Shown here: piece after piece, positions 1 through 13,700 of the stretch
Layout: every line of letters begins with the position of its first letter
Numbering within the stretch: position 1 is the first letter of the stretch
NCBI GenBank assembly: GCA_028753945.1
Contig: JAPNXP010000002.1
Span: 1,178,001 to 1,242,000, forward strand
Origin: Hexactinellida sp. DTS-2022
Taxonomy: Eukaryota > Porifera > Hexactinellida
Reading direction: 5' to 3'
DNA length: 64,000 nt
Position numbers and translations under genes: made by a program
Notes under the pieces: generated by a model
The model's input: only the letters and a program-made list of their open reading frames with translations
Database searches by the model: none
What the model was told of the DNA's origin: nothing

Positions 1-44
1 GTAAATTTAATAAACCTGATGGCAATTACAATTTTCTGGTAATA

Positions 45-713
45 CAGTACACCAGGGGTCGGCAATTATGTTTCACTATTACCCCATTTCAGTGCTCAGC
101 ACATCACTGTTACCCCGAATCCATAAACTAAATTGATAAACACAAAGAACAAGCTGTTTCATTTATAGACGAGACAACCTGAGTAAAACTACGGAATTTA
201 ATCCTGTTCATAGCATGTATAATGTCTAAAGTGGCACTTGCTACCCTTATAATATCATCAAACTGTGGCTGTATTTTGACAGTTGAAATCTTATATCGCT
301 TTCCGGAAGGTCTCGTTACCCCCAGAAAACCTGAAATTACCCCCAATGGGGTAATTTACCCCTAATTGCCGACCACTGCAGTACACCCTCGAAAATCCGA
401 ACAGAGGTGTTCCGATTTAAAAATTCTGTTCTGATTAGTGAATTCGTTTGGATTAGTGAAGTAATACGTTTTCTATAGGCCTCTATAAAATGAGACCCCA
501 ATAATCCGAACCATACTTGTCCAAACATTTTAAATCAAAACAAACATATACTAGTATACGTACTGCCTATTTGGATATTACAATGGAATTATATTTTTTT
601 AAATTCCATTGTATTATCCAAATATTTAAGAATTTCTTCCCAAATTTATATACGATAAATTGTTTTTGATCTCCTGTTCAGACTAGCGAGTTCGGATTAG
701 CGAGGGTGTACTG
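45..713. mobile_element. pogo/Tigger-like MITE, interrupted by a hAT MITE
   Basis: Terminal inverted repeats begin CAGTACACCCTCG on the left (split by an insertion) and end CGAGGGTGTACTG on the right, with TA on both sides (43-44 and 714-715). TA target sites and CAGT-type ends are known for pogo-like Tc1/mariner elements. There is no transposase. A second copy with the same ends lies at 26545-26860. Confidence 0.75.
53..378. mobile_element. hAT-like MITE inserted in the TIR of a pogo-like MITE
   Basis: The ends are CAGGGGTCGGCAATTA and TAATTGCCGACCACTG. The perfect 8-bp direct repeat CAGTACAC lies at 45-52 and 379-386, as expected of hAT insertion. The target is the first 8 bases of the surrounding pogo-like MITE. 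A 72-codon minus-strand open frame inside (346-128) is not recognised and may be chance. Confidence 0.8.
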
Positions 714-715
714 TA

Positions 716-3466
716 GTAATATTAAACTGAGTTATTATCTAACTGTGCCTACTAAGTTAGCAATTATTAAACGGACTTCTTAAATAACTGAACCTACTAT
801 ACTAAGTAAGCAATTATTAACTGACTTCTTATCTAACTGTTAGCAATTATTATCTGTGAAGGCTACCCTTGCTTGATTATATTATAGACACTTATGTATA
901 TTAATTTTTGAGCGTTCACTATCATCAATTCTAACTGAATGATAATAATTATATAATTAATTTACTGAAAATCTCGTTTTCATCTTGCTAATAATTGACA
1001 CTTCTTAAACACATATTGAACTAAGTATACCATAGGGATTTGGAAGAGCTAACAAGGTATGAAAGGATACTAAGCCCCTAACACACTACAATATAATAGC
1101 GGTAATGATGTGTATAATTGCAAAAATGAATAATTAAGGTACTTATCTGATTATCTCATCTTTATGACAAGTGAATTACAAAATGGAAAATGCTGTTAAT
1201 AATTAGTTACCATCGTTTCCTCTGCTATTATCATTAGTTTGTACAATACATTACAATTACTACAGTAATACAATCCCTATTAGAATGTCAATAATTCTTC
1301 TAGCTAATCAATTGTACAAATATTGATTTGCTTCATTAAATTTTATCATCACATTCACGTGCATTGAACAGTTTATACTTATGCAATTCTCAGTACTTCA
1401 TACTCTACAAACTTTTTCCATAGTAACTATTGAATCTACAGTCAGATTCTTTTATTATGAACATTCAAGGGACCGATAATTGTGTTCATAATAAATAAAC
1501 TTGATAATAAGCGAACCCAACTTAATACAAAGTATTACAAACCCTATGTAAGTTGTTAATTTGGAACCATAGCTCTTGATCATAATAAAAAGTTTTTCAT
1601 ATTAAGCAGACGAAAAATTGTTTACGATAAGATGACCTAACTGTATTCCATCTCACTCACTAAAACCTGCCAATGGCCTTGAGATTTCCATTTATAGTGT
1701 AGACCCCATATTTAGGGCTTCTCCACACATTAACCACATTTCCGCCCAAAGTAATATTATTACCAAGCCATTGGTGAGATTGTAACTTATAAAATTTCTG
1801 AATTCCTCCTGCAGTCTGCAAGAGAATAATACCACATACTTACTTTGATTCTTTTGACTGTTAGTTACCAGTCTAGAACAGTTCTAGTGATTTCTTCCTT
1901 TCTTTTCGTTTCGAACTATTTAACTCACTAATAGGAATAATTGGCGAATTCAGATGGTTTCTTAACCAAAGGTCTTCTTCAACTTATGTTAGTTTGCATT
2001 AGGAAGTCGCTAAATATTATGAACAATTCCGTTGGAATGAGATTGGTTGTATGTTCTATACGTGTCTCGTAACATACATCATCAGTGAGGTTAGTTTATG
2101 TTCATTTAATTATGTAAATCTTTAATAATGCAGTATTGGATTATTCAATGCGGTTTAATTCAAATTTGGCTTCCAGTGGAATAACTTGTACCGTTATGAG
2201 AAACTAGCTTTCCAAATCCACCATTGAATCGTCAAGAAGACCAATAACATTACTCATTACAATAAATTATAAAATTAATTAGATTGAGAAGAAAAGGATT
2301 GACTAATCAACACCAATTGTCAAAACAAATACATTTTATAGTTTAGCATCTCCTTACAGGTGCGAATCTGTTCAAATTTAGGAGAGGAACTATTCTTGTT
2401 TCAATCAAAATCCATATGGACTGAAAACACATGTCTGATGCATATTTTGAATCATTAAAGAGATCATGTTAAAAATAAATAACAATAAATCAACCATTAT
2501 AACATTTAGATTATATCCAAAAATATAGATTCATAAAAGTAACCAAAACATGAATAAAACGAGAGGAATTTTATCATTAGTATATTAGGAATAAGTATGG
2601 GGCTGAGCAAAATTGACGAACGAAAGACTAAGGCACGATTTTCAGTCGATATGGGTTTAAACTTTAAACCTATCCTTGCCTTTTATAATTATAATATTTC
2701 TCAAGTATGTGACTGAAAAGTGTGACTCCACATTAGATGTTCAATATCTTATATTGTAAACTTAAATATTATTGGAAATTGGAATACAGTGTTAATAACC
2801 AAAACCATCAAGAATTTTCCCGACATAATATTTATGTACACAATTATTAATATAGTATAAATATTTACTCTTTAAGCTAAAGTATCAGTATAATGCGCGT
2901 TTAATACATAAACCGAAATTAGAATCGATACGAGATAAAGTCATGCGATCAAAGCAAAACTTCATAGATGAAGCTAATATCCTAACCTTATCGATAGCAT
3001 AAAAGTGGTGAGTAGTTGATGATATTATCTTTTATGATATATTATTTAAGTTGCACTATGTTGTATTTATGTTAGTAACTTAGTATTGTATCAAACAAAC
3101 CATAAATATATGATAGTTGATATCGCCTTATTAGTAATTCTATTGGACACAGATAAGAACTGTTATTCTACACTCATAGCTATGAAGCAATGATGGAAAT
3201 TAGCCCCAAATGTTGAAAATGAGTGGGTTTGTAGGATATATGTATTGTGTTTTTGATTTACTCACACATAAATTAAACTATTGTTCTAAATACATGGTTG
3301 GGTCTGAAAACATGATCGAAGGCGAAATCCTTTTCAAGGTTATAATTCAAGCGCATAAAATCCTTCGAGCCTGAATGATATACGCCTAAAGATAAATAAT
3401 TATTTTTTTCCAATTTTCAGGCCTAGAATCAAGAGCCAAGGTTATGCGCCTCTAAGTGTATGGTGG
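716..3466. other. AT-rich intergenic DNA, nothing recognised
   Basis: There is no open frame of note, no RNA gene and no clear inverted repeat. Short AT-rich direct repeats occur at about 720-850. A distant 5' exon or enhancer of the homeobox gene cannot be excluded. Confidence 0.5.
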
Positions 3467-3819
3467 GCATACCTGCCAACCTATTTAAGACATATCCCTG
3501 TACGAGGCACCTATTTCCCCCTGTACAAAGGCCAAAATCCCTGTACACCCCCAAAATCTCTCTTGTAAAGATGAAAACATTAGTTTAGATAGACTGTACA
3601 GGGAATCACTGTATGCTCATATAGGAACAGATTATTTACACAAAACAAATGCTATATTTAAATGGTGTCGACATATTTAGGTATTAATAAACTCACAATA
3701 AATAATTATTCCCTAGCTAAAAATCCCTGTACGGTCCAGCCAAAATGGTCAAAATCCCTGTACTGTACAGGGAATCCCTGTACTGTACAGGGAATCCCTG
3801 TACGGTTGGAAGGTATGCC
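3467..3819. mobile_element. MITE-like element with TIR and GTACAGGG palindromes
   Basis: The ends GCATACCTGCCAACC and GGTTGGAAGGTATGC are inverted relatives. The interior repeats CCCTGTAC many times, with tandem copies of a CTGTACAG palindrome at 3757-3805. Related sequence occurs at about 31143-31583. No convincing TSD was read. The two small open frames at 3662-3933 come from this repeat and are not genes. Confidence 0.55.
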
Positions 3820-4424
3820 ACAGTGGGTGACACAATCCTTATTAAAGGCATTATCATTAATTTAGCATGCTATATTTATATCTCTAGTTTCTTAGTTACT
3901 TTTCTATCAAAATTATGTATTATAAATGTATGAATGATATCAATTATATTTCTGAAAAACTGCATAATACCTAGTGTCCTTGATTAGTATTGACGACTTA
4001 ATTTAATATTATACATTCTGATGACCTCAAATGATCTATATATTATAAACTAATAATAATTGACTAATTAATAAAGTTCATAGTATTTTGAAGTTATCCC
4101 AACAAGAATGGAACTAATATATTTAATTAAGAAATTTGATTATGGCGGACATAATATACAAAGTATATACTTGCTTACACAATGAATGGAAAATACAAAA
4201 GTTGATGATTTTCATTATGTAATTTAGACACGCAAAGTACGTGTACTAGAATATAGGAATGTTTCTGTACATATGTTTGGCATAAGATATCAGTTTACAC
4301 TTAAGTGGCTAACTCAATTATAACATTTAATAAATATCAGTTAGTAATTATCCCTTGCATAAATACGTACATGCTAATCGAAAGTTAGTTGATTGATCTT
4401 GATGATATACTTTATATATTAAAT
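3820..4424. other. AT-rich intergenic DNA, nothing recognised
   Basis: I see no gene, inverted repeat or tandem repeat in this stretch. Confidence 0.5.
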
Positions 4425-4694
4425 CAGGGTCGTAGGAGCAGGTGCGGCAGGTGCGGCCATGGCCGCACCAATAATTTTGGTGACCAGACAAATATTCGGG
4501 ACAATTTTAACTCACCGACAACTATAGGTGCGGCATAATGGTATTGGTAGACACAACTGATACAGGTGTGGCATAGGTGCTGCTGGTACCTCCAAACTGT
4601 TCGGTACCATTATAATATATAGTATTTGTAACCATTATATTATTTAGTGACGTCACTATGCCGCACCAATAAATGTTGGCGTGCTACGGGCCTG
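4425..4694. mobile_element. hAT-like MITE, uninterrupted copy of family A
   Basis: It starts CAGGGTCGTAGGAGC, ends GCTACGGGCCTG, and has GGTGCGGC-type repeats near the left end. A second copy at 22447-23803 is almost the same but carries a kilobase insertion, so this copy serves as its empty-site control. The TSD is unclear. Confidence 0.6.
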
Positions 4695-4839
4695 TATTAT
4701 AATTTAGAAGTTAGGTCTATCGCTCTACTATAAGAAAAAATAAAATAGAGATTTAGATAACAATTTGTATTGTTAAATCCCAGCTCCCTTACTACATTCA
4801 ATAAATTCATTTTCAGTTCACCTTGATATAAGATATATA

Positions 4840-5024
4840 CAGTCAATTCCGCTTAATAGAGCCACCGGTTAATCGGTTTCTTCGCTTAATTGGGTCAAAA
4901 TTTAACAGGATTTATAGGACAGAATTACAGTTTGGCTTACAATATTTTCGGTTAATCGGTTTCTCCGCTTAATAGGGTCAAAACAACCTGGTCCCGAGGT
5001 GCCTCTATTAAACGGAGTCGACTG
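4840..5024. mobile_element. pogo-like MITE, TA target site
   Basis: The ends are CAGTCAATTCCGCTTAATAG and CTATTAAACGGAGTCGACTG, each flanked by TA. The element is 185 bp with no coding capacity. Confidence 0.7.
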
Positions 5025-6242
5025 TAGATATTTTTGATTACCTGAGAATTTATTAACTTCTCGTATTTATTAATCTTTGAAATTTATTTTCAAATTTGCC
5101 CACTTTCAATTCTTTTAGGTGATGCGAAATTTCGATGAAAGTATCGCTCTCAAATTTGTGCTCATTTGATCCTATAAAAATGCAAATACAGTCAATTCTC
5201 TCTAATATTCCACCGGTGGACAAAGTCACTCAGTAAATTAATTCTAAATTTGACATAAATATAGAAATAATTTTCCACATAAGCAACATCAAAAGGAATT
5301 TATTGTTTTGTTTATTCGTACTTACATAGTACACTTGTATTAGAGAGTATTTAACTAGATGAAGTTAGTAAGATCTTTAATAGTCTGCCAGTAGTTAGAG
5401 TGTCCCAATGTGGGCGTTAATTTGAATAACATCGATGCTAAAAAGAAACAATTTCGCATATAAATATCTATAGTAACATCAAGGAAAATTATAGAAGTAG
5501 GCCATAACAGAAAGTACATTCGAGACTAAAGACTCTTCAAGAAACTAGAATATTTCAGAATGTAAATAGAGTTGAACAGCAAATTATGTTAGACAATTAG
5601 AGATGTGGTCATGTAGAATATTATACAAGTGGACTATTAGAGTGAACATACTGTAAAATATTATTATGAGATAATTCTTTCGAACCATAAATCTTCCAAT
5701 TGTGTTATTAATAAAACAAAAAAGTGGCTGTTTGATTGATAATGCTGGTTTATTATCAAGTATATGCTTGCCCCAGAGTCAGAAGTAGATACGTATAATT
5801 ACATTCACAGGTGTGTGCATGCGTGTTTTTTTGTCATTTTATAATGTTCCAAAAATTTCTACACAAACTATTATTAAGCCAAAACATTATAGCACTGCAG
5901 TAATTATTTATTATCAGAGTTATTGCACAACTAGCAGGTGTATGCCAATCTCCAACTAATCATGTTTTAGATATAGACTAAACATCGTTGATTAATATTT
6001 ATTACTTCATAGGGTGTAAGATAATATTGGAGTAAATATGATTAATTTTAATTTGTATTGATAGATCATCCTATCATGTTGCTCAGATATATGAAGATCT
6101 TGGGCTCAGTTATGTTAAATCTCTACCCTCATAAACTGTTCAATGTCGCCATCTAGTTTGGGATAATTAAATATTGTGCATACTAAATTTATATACAAGA
6201 TAGGAAATATTGGAAAAGAACATAGTACGCAATTACTCATTA
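5025..6242. other. AT-rich intergenic DNA with one orphan MITE end
   Basis: A single CAGTCAATTCTCTC end near 5190 resembles a pogo-like MITE terminus, but no partner was found. Nothing else is recognised. Confidence 0.45.
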
Positions 6243-6426
6243 CAGTGGAACCTCGTTAATACGAACACCAACGGACGGTAAAGATTCGTTCGCTTTATCC
6301 GGAGTTCGTATTAACCGGAGTAATACCTATTCAATAGGCATCGTAGGGACTTGATTTTGTGGAACTGTTTGTTCGCCTTATCCGGAAATTCGTATTAAAT
6401 GTGTTCGTACTAACGAGGTTCTACTG
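6243..6426. mobile_element. pogo-like MITE, TA target site
   Basis: The ends are CAGTGGAACCTCGTTAATAC and GTACTAACGAGGTTCTACTG, flanked by TA on both sides. Internal TTCGTATTAA motifs occur in both orientations. It is non-coding. Confidence 0.75.
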
Positions 6427-6837
6427 TATATAGAATCACTTAAAATTGCAAATTCACAACAAGATGCTGACTGTAGAGTAACATTGTATGTATAAGATAC
6501 ATAATGGACAAGAAATAGCTAATCTAGGTCTGGGTAATAATATATCCTTGAATAGTTAATTTCCTAAATATATCTCTACTCAGATCATGTGTACTCAAAG
6601 TTTCATTCATGACTGTGAGCGCCTGAGTTCCTGTCCTAAAAGTTATTTTAATGTCTCTGGGTTTGGGGAGTATTTCAGAAAGAATTAATAGCCAAATTAC
6701 GCATCACACATTGTTGAATCCTGGATGTAATATAGACTCCGGTACTTTAAACATTTAAACTTTTGATTTCAGCATGGTTATCACACCGGAGTTTGATTTT
6801 CAATAATTTACTATATTAATTGTTGTAAGCGTTAACG

Positions 6838-6961
6838 CAGCAATTCCCAACCTTTTTCAACCGTGGACACCCTATAGTCATTATGTGGACCCCTCCCATT
6901 GACCTAAAAAATCTTATTGACCCCCTACAGCCGTTCGTGGACCCCAGGTTGCGAACCACTG
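6838..6961. mobile_element. hAT-like MITE with perfect 8-bp TSD
   Basis: The ends CAGCAATTCCCAACC and GGTTGCGAACCACTG are flanked by CGTTAACG at 6830-6837 and 6962-6969. The internal AACCGTGGAC motif recurs in the longer element at 54076-55625 and in a fragment near 25110. The 66-codon open frame at 6883 is part of it and is not a gene. Confidence 0.85.
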
Positions 6962-6969
6962 CGTTAACG

Positions 6970-9900
6970 AAAGGTGAGCTTTTAATTGATAAATTCGAGA
7001 AAATTAGGACTCGCTATAACATCTTTATTCCCAATATAATATTGTTTTTGAGAGTTACGCTCATATCACATTATTTATTGTAGGGGTGAATCGAATATTC
7101 GAAATGTAACGAACGATCCTTTTTCTAAAGAAGAAGGCCTAATTTTTGTAAGTATTAATTCAAATTAAAGAATCAAAATACAGTGGAAATAGTTTTTTGT
7201 TAATGTTACAATAATTTAATTATAGTTACAAAAATGTATTATACACATTTAGTCAATAATCAACCAGTTTAGGTAGGAATTCATATCTACGATCTCTCCA
7301 TTCTATACAAAATAATGTTGTTGTCCAAAAATAGTAAATTATTTTTAGTTCAATTATTTTGAATGAATATTCGAATATTCGGTATATTCGTTTCCGTCCT
7401 AATTTATATACCCACTCAGTACACCTTGTTTCCCTACCCATAGTCTTGGTGCTACTTTATTTTTCAACTTGGCTTCAATTTGAAAGCTTGCATACAACGG
7501 AAAGATTTTGTGTTGACAAGAATAATAATTTATTAGAAATCATGCATTGTATTTGAGAATAGCTGACCCTGTAACTTCTATTTTCCTCAGAATGAGAAGT
7601 TTCCATAATTTAGAAATGTGATATAGAAACAGTACCATTGATTAAACAAATGTACATGTGTCATGATTCATCTTATGAGTGCAAACTCCGATGCTTCACT
7701 TGTGGTAATGGTGAACAAACAACTATATTAGACATTTTAAATAAACAACAGTGGTTATCAACAAGTGAGAAATTGCAAGTATCAAAGTAAGAACATTCAG
7801 AGAGTTTAATTCAAGAGTATATATCGATTTATTTGTATATACTATACATTCAAATTTATGAACACCTTCCAATTTCTTCCCCTTATTAGAATAAAGTCAC
7901 TTTGTTTTCACCGGAGGAGGTCATACAGTAATTACTGCAGGATGCTTAGAGTTCCAGTTTGGTCTCCATATAAACTATTGTTTGTATTCATTGTCCTATA
8001 CAGGTACTAACTAGCTTCGAAATGTAAGTTAATCGAATTTATTAAAATTTGAGTATATGTTTTTCAAACCATTTTTATAATGCCAACATAACTGTGTGGT
8101 TGTTAATAAATTTAATACCTTGAAGTAGATTGCTCCTAGAGTAAAGCCTTCTTTATATATTTGGTTAACAGTTTACAATGCGACTAACTTTGTTTGAAAA
8201 CCGAATAAGAGATGTATTAGGTTTTCTATTGAACTTCAAGACACATAGGGACTCTAGTACATAATCAACAGTAGGGGTATCAACTCACAATATTCGAGGC
8301 TAATCAGATCAAACGATTTGGGCACAATTGTCAAAATTCTATATTAATTTGATTGTTTCTCACTAACTACGTAACACCTAATCATTTTAAAATAGGAAAT
8401 TCAAGAAACATTAGTGCGCACGGTTGTACTGCAGGATTATAAGGTCTAATGCATTTCACAGGATTTGCCTCGAATCAAGATCGAATAAAATTATATTATA
8501 ATTTCTACTCATATGTCCACGAATCCCAAAAATTGAATAAAAATCGCACTTTCCTTGTCTGATATTGCTTCCTTTGTGAGCTATAAATTGTAATACATAT
8601 TGAATTTTAGCAATTTTCAAATTTAATAAATTTCCTTACTGATCTTGTAATAATCCAATTCAGAAAATATATATTTTACCATTATACAGCAGAACCCCAC
8701 TATTTTTAAAATAAAAATACTGCATTTTATACAATGCAAGTTACATTTGTTGAATGTAGCGAGATTACTTTTTGGTAGTGGAATTAGGATGTGTAAGGTG
8801 GAGGGCGCTCCAATTTGCTACAAACAATTTCTGAGAAATAATAATCATAAAAATAGATTTTGCTTACTTTTGCTCATAAGTTGTTGGATTTTGCTTGAAG
8901 CCATAAAATCAAAACAATTAGTCAATACATCATTATTTATCGTCCAATTGCCCATTTGTTATTTTCGGATTCAAAATGTACAATTCGGGATTTGATCAAA
9001 AATTATGTAAATATACAAACTGCTATCGTCAAAAAAATTAAGGGGCACTTAATTCTCTACAAGCCCAATTTTTAAGTCCAATTTATCGGAATTTAAAATT
9101 ATACTTGTATGTTTAATATATTTATACATTTACATCATGGAACTAATATTGTTGTTCTATTGTAACTATCCTCTTATTAAATTGCTATTCATGTCTCAAA
9201 TAGCTACCAACATGTGTATTTCTTATTGACTTCTCCGTGCCGTCCAACGCTCGTCATTTTCCCACATTTAATTATTTTAGAAGTTATTTAATCTAAAAAA
9301 ATTTCTCGTCCATCTTTTTGACTTAGAGAATAACATACAGTGGATTTCAGGATTTGCTTTCCCGATCAAAAGCATGGGGAATTCCATAAATCACGTTCCC
9401 CTATTTATTCCCTATTACCTAAAGGGTATATCACAAAGTATTTAAATACTTTAATTGAATTCCATATTGCACTAAAACCTCAGCAACTTATGTATATATA
9501 TATATAGTACGTCAGTTAATTTAATTAAACGTTTTATTATGGCTTCTCTATACTTATCACAGTTCTCTCTTGGTCTGTTTGCAGTTTACTCATCATTTTC
9601 TTTTTATATAAAATGAAGGGAAATTTACATGAAAGCTAATTTGGATGTTCTCTTAGTAACAACTATGGAGCTATTAATTGAGAGGTAGATTTAAAATATT
9701 TTGCAGACGCCAATAAGGATTCTAGGTGAGTAATATACTTGAGTGGGTAGCTTAAGTAATTTTCTTCGTATATAATCTCTTTCCTTGAATTTAAATATTT
9801 CTATCAGAAAAGAGAATAAATGTTGTTGCTGTTTTGTACCTTACACTGTTACACACGAAATTTTTCTATGTGGTTCAAAGTATATTTGTAAGTCAGTAAT

Positions 9901-10729
9901 TAATTGCCTAATTATTTTGTTAATAAATCAGTATAGTTTGTAGATTTTTTTAGCAAGGCAATCGGGTTGAGTAATGCATTCTTTGAAGTTTAATTTCACC
10001 AAAAATTACCTTTCAGAGTTCAGAAACTATGCCTGGTAAATGTTATGCTATTTGTTTTGTATTTCTGATTCTGAGATGCGATATTGGATGAACTGTACAC
10101 ACAGATCAGCTATTTTATACCTTCAATACGAAAGTAATATAGGTATAGCATTAGAGAGTCTATAAATAATCAGCAAACCATACTCTAGTTGTTTGACGCG
10201 AGACAAATTGATAGCAATTGAAATTTATAACTGGACGCACGTTGTTAAAGAGAATAATTAAATTAATCTTGTTCTCCAATTTGATAATAATATCTATCAC
10301 AAATCTAATCAAGAAAGTACTCAAAGAATCGGAAAATGCAATTCTCTCCTTATCCTTCATGGTAAAAAGATAATTAGTTAATTTTATTATATTTTAATAC
10401 AACGCAAAACTTTTAATTTTATTAGTAGAAATGTAATTTGAAAAAATTTATTCCATTTTCTCACTAAAATTAATAAATTAAATTGTGTATAATTGATTTG
10501 CTAGCGCGTTTATAGGTTAGTTGAATCATGTACACGAATTATATATAAAGCAATTAAATATCCTCAAAACATTGGATTTCTTATTTAATTAGGAAAAGTA
10601 AGATTATACGAATAGCAATTCAAATTGTGAATGGTAATTTTTTATATTTAAATTTATTGTATCTGGTCTTTTCTATTAATTTATATTGCATTCTCTTTTG
10701 CATTGTGTATTATTATATCATTTTTATAG
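6970..10729. other. Intergenic region upstream of the homeobox gene
   Basis: No gene is recognised. A weak palindromic TTCGAATATTCG-rich segment spans about 7090-7390. The first recognised coding exon begins at a splice acceptor (AG at 10728-10729), so an upstream exon and promoter probably lie here or beyond, but I cannot place them. Confidence 0.45.
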
Positions 10730-10736
10730 CTATTCC

Positions 10737-13700
10737 ATGCCCCAAGAATCACGTACACATCCAGGAAACACACCAAAAATGAATCAGCACCCAATTCCCT
10801 ACCAATCATCCGCCTCTATCCCCGCCTATCATAATCCAGCGCACTTTATCGTTAGCGCGCCAACGCATATTGTAGCTCATGGTCAGCCTCAGTCGGCAGT
10901 CATTCTCGGTGAGTTTAATTTACTTATATTATGTAATGCAGACTTCTCCATTCATTGTTAGTAATTTATTTTCCAGACTTCGTAAAAAGTAATATTTATA
11001 AACCGTCTGATTTCAATTTTGAAATTATTCTGAATTTAATGAATTGTATTGAATAACAATGAGATCGGACTCAATGATTTATTGTTCAGAATTATTACTT
11101 TAAATTCTACAAATAATCTAGTTTGTAATTTGATCTCAATAAGATTAATTGAAGATTTCATTTATGAATAGTATTCATTACAAAATTAAAATTTAACACC
11201 TCCAAACTAATACCAATTCCTTATCTCTACCCCCCAAAGAATATACTATTCAAAGGTTAACTGAATACTTAATAATCTCAATTTGCAATATTTATTTCAA
11301 ATATTTTGAAGTGGAGTAATACTATTTAGCTATGATCGCATCCATCTTCAAAGCGAAGAAATAATATACTATAATCTTTGAACTTTTATCTCAGAATTAA
11401 ACTATTTATCTCTATTTGTATGGATTTTACCTCAAGAATCTGCACCTTTCTTCAGTGTTTGTCAAAACTCCCGAATAATATTTTGAATAGAAATATCCCA
11501 ATTTGACATGTCTTAAATTCACCAAAAATACTGTAGATCAATTATAATTTAATTAACCTAAGTTTGCTTTGCAAGTCAATTTAATGTGCAAGCTATATTT
11601 GACCAGATCAAAGTTGAAATCGCAGAATTTTCCTCATAGTTCAATTAATCATCTAATGTAAATAAAAATTAAATTAATGGAAAATTATGAAATATTCCTT
11701 AAAATTTTGAAATGGCCTCTGGTTTAATAATTATGGTAAATACAAATTGTGATAAAAGTTAGCTAACTTCAATGTTACTTCGTGGAGAGTATATTTCTTC
11801 AATTAATGCAATACAAGATTAGATCCCATTAGAAACCTCTGTTCTCAATATCAGTAATGACATTATCCTATCATTATCTATTACTAATGCAATCAACTGC
11901 GAATAGAGATATTATTAGTAATCTTCCACTTCTTCACCATTGTAATATATGTGAGATCTTGATCTGTGAGTATTCTAATTTCACCACTGATAATCTTAGA
12001 GCTGCTTTCTTTTATCTCATGTTAGGTACTATAAAGCAAAAATGTGAATCCAGCCTTGTTAGTTAGAGTGATACATAGAAAATATTCTTAATGCGTTTTA
12101 ATTAATTTTAATTATAAAACTAATTCGAACAATAAGAATTCCATAACTTTGTTCCATATCTATTTCCCTTTCAAGTGACAGAATATTTACTGTTATTGCT
12201 TTTAACAAACAGAGAAGTACGAGTAGTTTTATGGCTTATTCATGCAATGATTTGAGAATTGTTAGTTTTCTATCAACTCACCAATGTAGTGAATATTGTT
12301 TCCAAGTTAAAATATTCCCTGAATAGTAACCAATCACACTTGAATTAATCTATGCACTTATCTACATTTCACCCTTTGTGCATCGTATACGTCAACAACT
12401 TTGATGAATAACTAGAATTATCACATACATCTAGTTTCATATTATCTGCATAATCCTAGAACTGAGTCTGCATGTTTACTTGGCTGCATTATTCGTTAAA
12501 ATTTGAATCCTCAATACGTTGTTAACTTGAAAGAAATAAAGAATTTGCAGGCTCATTGATAAAAATAGTTTAAGAAATATACTGCCATTTACAGCTAGTT
12601 ACCCATCATAATAATATTGCGAATGCAACAATTTAGCAGAGATATCAAGTTCAAATCTGATGTTTTGTTTATGATTGTTGCTCATCATGATCTAATTCAG
12701 GATTCATACATACTTGGAATATTAGAAATGTTCCAACATAGATAGAAATTTAGTTAATTATTGAAAACTGAGAAAACCTTTCTCATCCCAACTTACTTTT
12801 CATTAATTAATTAACGGCTACTCCATTTACTTTAGGATTATCTTATCGTATAATTAACAGTTAAATTAATACTGTCAGAAACAAAAGCAACGAGATTCTG
12901 AATTGAAATCTGAGCTGACCAATTAAATTAAAATCTTAAAAATAGGTAATTATAATTCAATTAAGCTCTCTTAATACCCTAGCTTATTCTGTAATGCATT
13001 ATTATTTAGAGTTGTGTACAAGAGATGAAACACATCGTTCCTATTGACTATAAATACAGTGTATATTTCTAGGCGATATATTTTAATTGAATTAGAGAAA
13101 AGTTATAAAAATAAATATTACAAGTTTATTTGCAGTTAAAAATAGTATGCAATAATTCTCAGCCGATATAATTCAAGCTTTTTTTGAATATTTTATTAAT
13201 TAACGTAAATCTGCAATTTACTCCAAATCTGTATTCTTTTTTATACGAGTTTTAAATTATGAATTTGAAAGGGTTTCTAAGGGTATATTTTAAGGTACAA
13301 GAAAAACTTAATTAGAGAATCGGGAAAAATTAATATTAGTTTAACGCCATTTCTGTCTAAATTATGATATAATTTATTAAAAAATTTATATGATTTACGT
13401 CCTGTTTTCTCATGAAAATTGGACAGGCCCCCTTTATTCATATCTTCACCTTATTTAGGCAGCCCAAATGCAAGCCTTTATCCCGGCGCAAGTTTTGATT
13501 CAATGCACTTACGTATTCCATACCAACGCGGCAAGCAGCGTAGGCATAGGACTAATTTCACTGCGCAGCAATTGGAAGAATTGGAGAGAGCGTTTGAAAA
13601 GACTCGATATCCCGATGTCTTCATGAGAGAAGAACTGGCCATGCGAATCGCTCTAACTGAAGCAAGAGTACAGGTATGGAAAATATATATTTTGGTGGTT

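Noticed and set aside
13419-13458. Alternative start of homeobox exon 2 at the acceptor ending 13428
   Set aside because: Joining there to exon 1 brings an immediate in-frame stop, whereas the acceptor at 13457-13458 keeps the frame.
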